Shown here in pieces: positions 1 to 6,002 of a stretch of 9,530 nucleotides of DNA (position 1 is its first letter; each line of letters opens with the position of its first letter). The DNA is from Acidovorax_G sp046289925 (GTDB lineage Bacteria; Pseudomonadota; Gammaproteobacteria; Burkholderiales; Burkholderiaceae_C): assembly GCA_046289925.1 (NCBI GenBank), contig JBKBUN010000125.1:1-9530 (forward strand). Reading direction: 5' to 3'. The notes below the pieces were generated by a model that ran no database searches, had not been told where the DNA came from, and saw only the letters and a program-made list of their open reading frames with translations. The translations under genes and the position numbers were made by a program.

Positions 1-279
1 CCGCAGTTCGGTGCACAGGATTTTGCGCGGCTGCAGCCGTCGGAGTACCTGGTGCGCAACGTGCCTTTTGACCAGATCGAGCATGTGGTCGATGCCGTGA
101 TGCCCACGCCCGAACAGGCCGCATTGCTGGAAATGCCCGCAGGTGAGCCCTGCCTGCTGCTCACGCGGCGCACCTGGTCGCGCGGCACAGTGATCACGCT
201 GGTGCGCTGCCTGCATCCGGCCACGCGCTACCGGCTGGGCAGCCGCTTCCGCGCCGACGGGCACCCGATCAACGGCTGA
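1..279 (+). CDS. hutC: HutC, histidine-utilisation repressor (GntR family), C-terminal part only
   Basis: The reading frame is open from the first base to a TGA at 277-279, giving 92 residues of a protein whose N-terminus lies outside the window. What remains matches the end of the UTRA ligand-binding domain of HutC-type GntR regulators. It shows a PSEYL segment, then EHVVDAVMPTPEQAALLEM, GEPCLLLTRRTW and, near the end, HPATRYRLGSRF. In this family an N-terminal winged helix binds operator DNA and the UTRA domain binds urocanate, which releases repression. The helix-turn-helix is not visible here. The gene is co-directional with hutHUDIFG, but a 249-bp gap separates it from hutH, so it is probably not translationally coupled to them. 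The assignment rests on this C-terminal pattern plus the neighbouring hut genes and the HutC-type operator. A related UTRA regulator cannot be strictly excluded. Confidence 0.88.
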   Translation, partial: PQFGAQDFARLQPSEYLVRNVPFDQIEHVVDAVMPTPEQAALLEMPAGEPCLLLTRRTWSRGTVITLVRCLHPATRYRLGSRFRADGHPING

Positions 280-297
280 GTGGCCGCCACAGGCCCT

Positions 298-462
298 AGG
301 AGCCTGTCGGACTTGGGAATCGTCGGCTACAAATGAGCCGCAGCGGTCCATTTTTCACCGTCTTTTGGCCCCATAGCCCCACTATGGGGCTGCAAATACG
401 GCGAAAACGGTCCTCGCTGGGGCTCATGTTCGCTTTCGACGCCCCAAGTCCGACAGGCTCCT
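298..462. repeat. 165-bp full-length imperfect palindrome with perfect 20-bp terminal inverted repeats (MITE/REP-like)
   Basis: The left end aggagcctgtcggacttggg (298-317) is the exact reverse complement of the right end (443-462). The symmetry continues inward. ATGAGCC at 333-339 pairs with GGCTCAT at 421-427, the segments at about 340-365 and 394-420 pair imperfectly, and the centre is a perfect 9-bp stem GCCCCATAG (368-376) / CTATGGGGC (382-390) with a 5-nt loop. The whole unit could therefore fold into one long hairpin as RNA or as single-stranded DNA. It has no credible protein-coding content. I see no clear target-site duplication; the left flank is CCCT and the right flank is GGCC. The same end sequence recurs at 9508-9530 and, shortened, at 8249-8261, so it is a dispersed repeat. 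A non-autonomous mobile element or an extragenic palindrome family is the likely nature; which one is inference. Confidence 0.85.
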
Positions 463-469
463 GGCCCGA

Positions 470-498
470 TTGCATGGTTTTGTGCTGCGTGATACGCT
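470..498 (+). promoter_or_regulatory. candidate sigma-70 promoter of hutH (weak match)
   Basis: TTGCAT (470-475) and TACGCT (493-498) are separated by 17 bp. Each matches only half of its consensus hexamer but keeps the important TTG and TA...T positions. Transcription would start near 505, inside the HutC operator, leaving a leader of about 24 nt that includes the ribosome-binding site. The arrangement suits direct repression. It is a prediction from spacing; other hexamers in this AT-richer stretch, such as TATGAA at 501-506, could serve instead. Confidence 0.3.
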
Positions 499-518
499 TG
501 TATGAACTTGTATATACA
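497..518. promoter_or_regulatory. HutC-type operator: perfect palindrome TGTATATACA plus an upstream imperfect copy
   Basis: TGTATATACA (509-518) is a perfect 10-bp palindrome and is preceded by CT. Ten bases upstream, CTTGTATGAAC (497-507) repeats the same left half (CTTGTAT at 497-503 and again at 507-513), so two half-sites lie one helical turn apart on the same face. HutC-subfamily GntR regulators are known to bind GT...AC palindromes with a TA-rich core, and hut operators recalled from enteric bacteria and pseudomonads contain TTGTATA-like half-sites. The site ends 10 bp before the hutH start codon and touches its ribosome-binding site. A hutC end lies just upstream, so HutC is the obvious ligand. 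Confidence 0.72.
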
Positions 519-521
519 GGA
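518..521 (+). promoter_or_regulatory. ribosome-binding site of hutH
   Basis: AGGA lies 7 nt before the ATG at 529, a normal distance. It supports the choice of the 529 start. Its first base is shared with the end of the operator palindrome. Confidence 0.6.
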
Positions 522-528
522 TTGATCC

Positions 529-2154
529 ATGAGCTTTGCCACCCCTGAAACCCAGCGCCCCGCTGCCGTGGGGGCTGCCGACCACACGGCCGCGCCGCTG
601 CTGCTGCAGCCCGGCCGCGTCACGCTTGCGCAGCTGCGCCGCATTGCCGCGGGCGGCGTACGCCTGCAAATCGATGCCTCGGCGCAGGATGCGCTGGTGC
701 AGTCGCAGGCGGTGGTGCAGCGCATCGTGGATGAAGACCAGGTGGTCTATGGCATCAACACCGGCTTTGGCAAGCTCGCAAGCACCAAGATCGCGCACGA
801 TCGGCTGGCCGAGCTGCAGCGCAACCTGGTGCTTTCGCACAGTGTGGGCACAGGAGACCCGCTGCCCGACGCCGTGGTGCGCCTGGTGTTGGCCACCAAG
901 GCCGTGAGCCTGGCGCGCGGTCACTCTGGCGTGCGCCCCGCGTTGGTGGATGCGCTGATTGCGCTGGCCAATGCCGATGTGCTGCCCGTGATCCCGGCCA
1001 AGGGCTCGGTGGGCGCCTCGGGCGACCTCGCACCGCTGGCGCACCTGGCCTGCGTGCTGATCGGCGAAGGTCAGGCCAAGGTGCAGGGGCGGGTGGTCAG
1101 CGGCCGCGAGGCCATGGCCGCCGTGGGCCTTGCGCCCTTCGTGCTCGGGCCCAAAGAGGGGCTGGCGCTGCTCAACGGCACGCAGGTGTCTACGGCGCTG
1201 GCCCTGGCTGGGCTGTTCGGTGCCGAAGACGTGTTCGCGGCCGCGCTGGTGTCTGGCGCGCTGTCGCTTGAAGCCATCAAGGGCTCGGTCAAGCCGTTTG
1301 ACGCGCGCATCCACGAGGCCCGCGGCCAGCCCGGGCAGATCGCAGTGGCGGCGGCTGTGCGGGCCTTGCTCGAGGGCAGCGAGATCGACCCTTCGCACCC
1401 CCACTGCGGCCGTGTGCAAGACCCGTACTCCATCCGCTGCATTCCGCAGGTCATGGGGGCGTGCCTGGACAACTTGCACCATGCTGCCCGGGTGTTGCGC
1501 ATTGAAGCCAACGCCGCGTCGGACAACCCGCTGGTGTTCACCGACACGGGCGAGGTGATGTCGGGCGGCAACTTCCATGCCGAGCCCGTGGCCTTTGCGG
1601 CCGACATCATTGCGCTGGCCGTGGCCGAGATCGGGGCCATCACCGAGCGCCGCCTGGCCCTGCTGCTGGACCCTGGCCTGTCGGGCCTGCCGCCGTTTTT
1701 GGTGCGCGACAGCGGCGTGAATTCGGGCTTCATGATTGCGCAGGTGACAGCCGCCGCCCTGGCCGCCGAAAACCAGTGCCACGCCCACCCGAGTAGCGTG
1801 ACCAGTCTGCCCACGTCGGCCAATCAGGAAGACCATGTCTCCATGGCCACGCACGGCGCGCGCCGCCTGGCCGACATGGTGCGCAACACCGCAGTCATCG
1901 TGGGCATTGAGGCCATGGCCGCCGCACAGGGGCTGGAGTTTGACCGTCGCCCCGATGCCGCGGCACCGGGCCGCTGGCTGCGCAGTTCGCCGCTGATGGA
2001 GGCGCAGTTCGCCGCCATCCGCGCACGTGTGGCGTTTCTGGAGCAGGACCGCTACCTCGCGCCCGACATCGAGGCCATGCGCCTGTGGGCTCAGAAGGCC
2101 GAGTGGCCAGAGCCGCTGCTGGCCTGCCTGCCCAGCCACGCGCCCGGCGCCTGA
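529..2154 (+). CDS. hutH: Histidine ammonia-lyase (histidase)
   Basis: This enzyme carries out the first step of histidine catabolism: L-histidine to trans-urocanate plus ammonia, in the cytoplasm. The 541-residue product has the family hallmark GSVGASGDLAPLAHL, in which Ala163-Ser164-Gly165 cyclise by themselves to the MIO electrophile. Other conserved elements are VVYGINTGFGKLAST with the catalytic Tyr at residue 74, LLNGTQVSTALAL, FDARIHEARGQPGQ, QDPYSIRC, NPLVF followed by SGGNFHAEP, and SLPTSANQEDHVS with Glu434. It is about 20-30 residues longer than typical histidases of about 510 residues. The surplus is at the N-terminus, where about 25 low-complexity residues precede the usual LQPGRVTLAQLR opening. 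The start is chosen for the AGGA site and because it follows the operator. It is the first structural gene of the operon, 54 bp ahead of hutU. Confidence 0.97.
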   Translation: MSFATPETQRPAAVGAADHTAAPLLLQPGRVTLAQLRRIAAGGVRLQIDASAQDALVQSQAVVQRIVDEDQVVYGINTGFGKLASTKIAHDRLAELQRNLVLSHSVGTGDPLPDAVVRLVLATKAVSLARGHSGVRPALVDALIALANADVLPVIPAKGSVGASGDLAPLAHLACVLIGEGQAKVQGRVVSGREAMAAVGLAPFVLGPKEGLALLNGTQVSTALALAGLFGAEDVFAAALVSGALSLEAIKGSVKPFDARIHEARGQPGQIAVAAAVRALLEGSEIDPSHPHCGRVQDPYSIRCIPQVMGACLDNLHHAARVLRIEANAASDNPLVFTDTGEVMSGGNFHAEPVAFAADIIALAVAEIGAITERRLALLLDPGLSGLPPFLVRDSGVNSGFMIAQVTAAALAAENQCHAHPSSVTSLPTSANQEDHVSMATHGARRLADMVRNTAVIVGIEAMAAAQGLEFDRRPDAAAPGRWLRSSPLMEAQFAAIRARVAFLEQDRYLAPDIEAMRLWAQKAEWPEPLLACLPSHAPGA

Positions 2155-2198
2155 TCTGTTGTGTTGCCCCCTCCCTCCATTACCCCGATTTCACGTCC

Positions 2199-2204
2199 GG
2201 AGAG
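2199..2204 (+). promoter_or_regulatory. ribosome-binding site deciding the hutU start
   Basis: GGAGAG lies 4 nt before the ATG at 2209. The frame is also open upstream to a GTG at 2161, but nothing like a Shine-Dalgarno sequence precedes that codon and the extra residues (a Pro/Ser-rich stretch) do not resemble urocanase. The ATG at 2209 is therefore preferred. Confidence 0.6.
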
Positions 2205-2208
2205 CCCC

Positions 2209-3963
2209 ATGAACGCCAACGATGCCATCCTCCACGCCGCCCAGGCCACGGCTGCTGCAGCCGACCCGCGCCACGACCCCACCCGCGTGGTGCGTGCCCC
2301 GCGCGGCAGCCAGCTCACCTGCAAGAACTGGCTCATCGAAGCGGCCTACCGCATGATCCAGAACAACCTTGACCCCGAGGTGGCCGAGCGCCCGCAAGAC
2401 CTGGTGGTGTACGGCGGCATCGGCCGCGCAGCGCGCAACTGGGAGTGTTTTGACCAGATCCTCGCCTCGCTCAAAGACCTGAACGAAGACGAGTCGCTGC
2501 TCATCCAGTCGGGCAAGCCCGTGGGCGTGTTCAAGACCCACCCGAACGCCCCGCGCGTGCTGCTGGCCAACAGCAACCTCGTGCCCAAGTGGGCCACGTG
2601 GGAGCACTTCAGCGAGCTGGACCGCAAGGGCCTGTTCATGTACGGCCAGATGACCGCGGGCAGCTGGATCTACATTGGCACGCAAGGCATCGTGCAGGGC
2701 ACCTACGAGACCTTCGCCGAAGCCGGGCGCCAGCACTATGGCGGTTCGCTGGCGGGCCGGTGGATTCTGACGGCGGGCCTGGGCGGCATGGGGGGGGCAC
2801 AGCCGCTGGCCGCCACCTTTGCAGGGGCGGTGTCGCTCAACATCGAATGCCAGCAAAGCAGCATCGACTTTCGCCTGCGCTCGCGCTACCTGGACGAGCA
2901 GGCCAGCGACCTGGACGATGCGCTGGCGCGCGTCCAGCGCTACACGCAAGAGAAAAAGGCCATCTCCATTGGCCTCTTGGGCAATGCCGCCGAGATCCTG
3001 CCCGAGCTGGTGCGCCGCGCCAAGGCCGGTGGCCTCAAGCCCGATTTGGTGACCGACCAGACCTCGGCGCACGATCTGGTCAACGGCTACTTGCCCGCAG
3101 GCTGGACGGTAGCGCAGTGGCGTGCGGCCCAGCAAGACCCGACACAGCACGCCGCGCTGAAAAAGGCTGCGGCCCAGTCGTGCGCCGCGCATGTGCGCGC
3201 CATGCTCGACTTCCAGCGCATGGGCATCCCGGTGGTGGATTACGGCAACAACATCCGCCAGGTGGCGTTTGACGAAGGTGTGCAGGACGCGTTCGACTTC
3301 CCCGGCTTTGTGCCCGCCTACATCCGCCCGCTGTTCTGCGAGGGCAAGGGCCCGTTCCGCTGGGTGGCGCTGTCGGGCGACCCGCAAGACATCCGCAAGA
3401 CCGACGCCAAGATCAAGGAACTGTTCCCCGAAAACAAGCATGTGCACCGCTGGCTCGACATGGCGGGCGAGCGCATTGCCTTCCAGGGCCTGCCCGCACG
3501 CATCTGCTGGCTGGGCTTGGGCGAGCGCCACATTGCGGGCCTGGCCTTCAACGAGATGGTGAAGAACGGTGAGCTCAAAGCCCCTATCGTGATCGGCCGC
3601 GACCACCTGGACACCGGCAGCGTGGCCAGCCCCAACCGCGAAACCGAAGGCATGCGCGACGGCAGCGACGCCGTGAGCGACTGGCCGCTGCTCAACGCGC
3701 TGCTCAACACCGCAGGTGGCGCCACCTGGGTCAGCCTGCACCACGGCGGCGGCGTGGGCATGGGCTACAGCCAGCACTCGGGCATGGTCATCGTGGCCGA
3801 TGGCACCGACGCAGCGGCCGAGCGCCTGGCGCGCGTGCTGGTCAACGACTGCGGCAGCGGCGTGATGCGCCATGCCGACGCGGGCTACCCCTTGGCGGTG
3901 GAAACAGCCAAGAAACAGGGTCTGAAGCTGCCCATGATTGCGGGCGCCAGCGGAGGGCGCTGA
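2209..3963 (+). CDS. hutU: Urocanate hydratase (urocanase)
   Basis: This is the second step: urocanate plus water to 4-imidazolone-5-propionate, using tightly bound NAD+ as an electrophile. The 584-residue product is slightly longer than the usual 555-560, with the excess at the N-terminus before RGSQLTCKNWLIEAAYRM. Conserved blocks in order are YGGIGRAARNW, LIQSGKPVGVFKTH, QMTAGSWIYIGTQGIVQGTY, the glycine-rich GLGGMGGAQPLA (Met at residue 194), VTDQTSAHDLVNGYLP, VDYGNNIRQVA, FVPAYIRPLFCEGKGPFRWV, and ICWLGLGERHIAGLAFNEM with Cys433, which aligns by eye with the catalytic-region Cys410 of the Pseudomonas putida enzyme. GRDHLDTGSVASPNRETEGM and SLHHGGGVGMGYSQHSGM follow near the C-terminus. 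The stop codon overlaps the hutD start by one base (TGATG), showing translational coupling. An unusual 8-G tract (2790-2797) lies in the glycine-rich motif; the frame is intact. Confidence 0.97.
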   Translation: MNANDAILHAAQATAAAADPRHDPTRVVRAPRGSQLTCKNWLIEAAYRMIQNNLDPEVAERPQDLVVYGGIGRAARNWECFDQILASLKDLNEDESLLIQSGKPVGVFKTHPNAPRVLLANSNLVPKWATWEHFSELDRKGLFMYGQMTAGSWIYIGTQGIVQGTYETFAEAGRQHYGGSLAGRWILTAGLGGMGGAQPLAATFAGAVSLNIECQQSSIDFRLRSRYLDEQASDLDDALARVQRYTQEKKAISIGLLGNAAEILPELVRRAKAGGLKPDLVTDQTSAHDLVNGYLPAGWTVAQWRAAQQDPTQHAALKKAAAQSCAAHVRAMLDFQRMGIPVVDYGNNIRQVAFDEGVQDAFDFPGFVPAYIRPLFCEGKGPFRWVALSGDPQDIRKTDAKIKELFPENKHVHRWLDMAGERIAFQGLPARICWLGLGERHIAGLAFNEMVKNGELKAPIVIGRDHLDTGSVASPNRETEGMRDGSDAVSDWPLLNALLNTAGGATWVSLHHGGGVGMGYSQHSGMVIVADGTDAAAERLARVLVNDCGSGVMRHADAGYPLAVETAKKQGLKLPMIAGASGGR

Positions 3964-4676
3964 TGCTCGCCGCCGCCCCCGTACGCGCTGCAGGCGGCTG
4001 CATGCCCGCTGCCGATGCGGCCGCCGCTGCGCAGCTGCAGGCCGGTGGGCTGCAGTGGTTGGACCTGCGCAGCGTGCCCGCCACGCCCTGGAAGAACGGC
4101 GGCGGCAGCACGCGCGAGCTGGTCTGCTGGCCGCCGGGGGCGGGCACCGATGCCTTTGGCTGGCGCGTGAGCGTGGCGCGCATTGCCGCGCCCGGGCCAT
4201 TTTCGCAGTTTGCGGGGGTGGACCGGCAGATCATGCTGCTCGACGGCGACGGCGTGACCTTGCATGGTGAGGACGCAAGCTTGCAACACCGCCTACAGCA
4301 GCGCTGGCAGCCCTGGGGTTTTGCAGGCGAGCAGGCGCTCGATTGCCGCCTGATCGGCGGTCCCTCCACCGACTTCAACCTGATGCTGCGCCGCGGCCAG
4401 TGGCAGGGCGAGATGCGGGTGCTGCACGAAGCCTGCACCGTGGGGGCGGCCGGTGCTGGGCTCTGCCTGGTGCTGCAGGGCCAGTGGGCCGTGCTGGGCG
4501 ACGACAGGGCCCGTGTGCTGCATGCAGGCCAGGGCCTGTGGTGGCCTGCGCCACCCGGCGCGCGGGTGCTGCAGCCGCTGTACCCCCTGTCGCCCGAGAT
4601 GGCGGCCGCCCAACCCTTTGCCGCAGACGCCCGGCCCGCGTTGGTGTGGGTGGATGTGCAACCGCTGAGCTTTTAG
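3963..4676 (+). CDS. hutD: HutD, bicupin regulator of histidine utilisation (HutD/Ves family)
   Basis: The 237-residue product carries the HutD/Ves signature: PWKNGGGSTREL (Trp43, Asn45), GWRVSVARIAAPGPFSQFAGVDRQIMLL in slightly shorter conserved pieces, and GGPSTDFNLMLRR (Asp137, Asn139). It folds as two cupin barrels in known relatives. HutD is not a catalytic step of the pathway. Work in Pseudomonas fluorescens describes it as a governor that caps hut expression, probably by sensing a pathway intermediate; the exact ligand is not something this sequence shows. The start overlaps the hutU stop (TGATG) and has a strong GGAGG site at 3952-3956 inside hutU. The first 30 or so residues are Ala-rich and precede the usual start of the family; a second in-frame ATG at 4002 would shorten but not remove this extension. 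A palindromic repeat follows the stop directly. Confidence 0.92.
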   Translation: MLAAAPVRAAGGCMPAADAAAAAQLQAGGLQWLDLRSVPATPWKNGGGSTRELVCWPPGAGTDAFGWRVSVARIAAPGPFSQFAGVDRQIMLLDGDGVTLHGEDASLQHRLQQRWQPWGFAGEQALDCRLIGGPSTDFNLMLRRGQWQGEMRVLHEACTVGAAGAGLCLVLQGQWAVLGDDRARVLHAGQGLWWPAPPGARVLQPLYPLSPEMAAAQPFAADARPALVWVDVQPLSF

Positions 4677-4684
4677 TCAAATCC

Positions 4685-4732
4685 GCTGCTCGTGCTTCAC
4701 AATCAAGCACAAGCAGCTATCAAAAATATAGC
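4685..4732. repeat. intergenic palindromic repeat between hutD and hutI (two adjacent hairpins)
   Basis: GCTGCT-C-GTGCTT (4685-4697) pairs with AAGCAC-A-AGCAGC (4705-4717), giving a 13-bp stem with one mismatch and a 7-nt loop. It overlaps a smaller stem GCTAT (4716-4720) / ATAGC (4728-4732) around CAAAAAT. The unit AGCAGCTATCAAAAATATAGC is AT-rich and unlike the surrounding coding DNA. I recall very similar AGCAGCTAT...AAAAATATAGC palindromes scattered between genes in Comamonadaceae genomes, but cannot verify this here. It starts within 10 bp of the hutD stop and occupies most of the hutD-hutI gap. It may act as an RNA-stabilising or attenuating hairpin inside the operon transcript. Confidence 0.7.
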
Positions 4733-4742
4733 GCCAAGTGCC

Positions 4743-6002
4743 ATGAACGATTCCTTCGTTGACGCCCATCCCGAGAGTGCCGATGGCCTGTGGCACGGCC
4801 TGGTGCCGGTGCCGGGCCTGGTTGCGCCCGATGTGCCGCTGCCGCCCGGTGCGCTGCTCAGCATTGCCGTGCAGCAGGGGCAGATCCGCTGGGTGGGGCC
4901 GGATGCGGGCGTACCCGCGGCCTGGCAGGCGCTGCCGCGCCGGCAGGGGGCAGGGCGGCTGGTCACGCCCGGGCTGGTGGAGTGCCACACGCATTTGGTG
5001 TACGGTGGTCAGCGTGCCCACGAATTTGCCATGCGCCTGGCCGGCGCCACCTACGAAGAAGTGGCCAAGGCCGGGGGCGGCATTGTGTCGTCGGTCCAAG
5101 CCACGCGGGCGGCCAGCGAGGACGAACTCTTTGCACAAGCCGCCCCGCGCCTGCAGGCGCTGCTGGCAGAGGGCGTGTGCGCCATCGAGATCAAGTCGGG
5201 CTACGGCCTGGCGCTCGCGCATGAGCGCAAGCAACTGCGCGTGGCCCGCCGCCTGGGCGAAGTCTTTGGCGTGACGGTGCGCACCACCTTTTTGGGCGCA
5301 CACGCGTTGCCGCCCGAATATGCCGGGCGCAGCCAGGACTACATCCACATGGTCTGCCACGAGATGCTGCCCGCGCTGGCCGCAGAAGGGTTGGTGGATG
5401 CCGTGGACGTGTTCTGCGAGCGCATCGCCTTCACGCTGGCTGAGACAGAGCAGGTCTTTGCGGCTGCGCAGCGCCTGGGCATCCCGGTCAAGCTGCATGC
5501 CGAGCAGTTGTCGGACATGGGCGGTGCGGTGCTGGCGGCGCGGTACGGTGCGCTGTCGTGCGACCACATCGAGCATCTGTCGGCGCAGGGCATTGCGGCG
5601 ATGAAAGCCGCGGGCACCGTGGCCGTGCTGCTGCCCGGGGCCTACTACACCCTGCGCGACACGCATGTGCCGCCCATCCAGGCGCTGCGCGATGCCGGCG
5701 TGCCCATGGCGGTATCGACCGACCACAACCCGGGCACCTCGCCCGCCCTGAGCCTGCTGCTCATGGCCAACATGGCCTGCACGCTGTTTCGCCTGACAGT
5801 GCCCGAGGCGCTGGCGGGCATCACCCTGCATGCAGCGCGCGCGCTGGGCCTGCAGGACTCGCATGGCCTGATCGCATCGGGCCGGCCCGCCCACTTTGTG
5901 TTGTGGCCGGTGGCCGACGCGGCCGAACTGGCCTACTGGTTCGGCCACAAACCCGCCTGCACCATCGTGCGCCAAGGGCGCGTGTACGGAGCCTCGGCAT
6001 GA
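4743..6002 (+). CDS. hutI: Imidazolonepropionase
   Basis: This is the third step: hydrolysis of 4-imidazolone-5-propionate to N-formimino-L-glutamate by a metal-dependent amidohydrolase-superfamily enzyme. The 419-residue product shows TPGLVECHTHLVYGGQRAHE with the metal-binding His82 and His84, GGGIVSSVQATR, IEIKSGYGLALAHERK, FLGAHALPPEY, KLHAEQLSD with His252, CDHIEHL, and STDHNPGTSP with Asp327. These are the expected metal and substrate positions of HutI. The ATG at 4743 is chosen because it gives the usual family length. A GTG at 4692 in the same frame lies inside the upstream palindrome and would add unrelated residues. Oddly, no good ribosome-binding site precedes 4743 (only AAGTG), although the other hut genes mostly have one. 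The last four bases overlap the hutF start (ATGA at 5999-6002). Confidence 0.96.
   Translation: MNDSFVDAHPESADGLWHGLVPVPGLVAPDVPLPPGALLSIAVQQGQIRWVGPDAGVPAAWQALPRRQGAGRLVTPGLVECHTHLVYGGQRAHEFAMRLAGATYEEVAKAGGGIVSSVQATRAASEDELFAQAAPRLQALLAEGVCAIEIKSGYGLALAHERKQLRVARRLGEVFGVTVRTTFLGAHALPPEYAGRSQDYIHMVCHEMLPALAAEGLVDAVDVFCERIAFTLAETEQVFAAAQRLGIPVKLHAEQLSDMGGAVLAARYGALSCDHIEHLSAQGIAAMKAAGTVAVLLPGAYYTLRDTHVPPIQALRDAGVPMAVSTDHNPGTSPALSLLLMANMACTLFRLTVPEALAGITLHAARALGLQDSHGLIASGRPAHFVLWPVADAAELAYWFGHKPACTIVRQGRVYGASA

Noticed and set aside
463..475. Possible sigma-54 promoter (TGGCCCGATTGCAT resembles the -24/-12 pattern)
   Set aside because: The GG and GC pairs are separated by 7 bp instead of the required 10, so the spacing rules it out.
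333..548. Small + strand frame of 71 codons across the palindrome and hutH promoter
   Set aside because: It lies in a non-coding palindrome, overlaps the operator and the hutH start, and has no ribosome-binding site.
424..2139. Long antisense open frame (571 codons) opposite hutH
   Set aside because: It is a product of high third-position GC in hutH. The translation is rich in His, Gln, Arg and Gly with no recognisable domain, while the + strand encodes a full histidase.
2161..2208. Upstream GTG start for hutU
   Set aside because: No ribosome-binding site precedes it and the added residues are unlike urocanase; the ATG at 2209 has GGAGAG.
2191..4200. Long antisense open frame (669 codons) opposite hutU and hutD
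   Set aside because: Same composition effect. It has no family motifs, spans two clear genes and has no ribosome-binding site.
4692..4742. Upstream GTG start for hutI
   Set aside because: The GTG lies within the palindromic repeat stem and would make the protein unusually long.
4677..5975. Antisense open frame (432 codons) opposite hutI
   Set aside because: Mirror of the hutI coding frame; low-complexity translation without known motifs.
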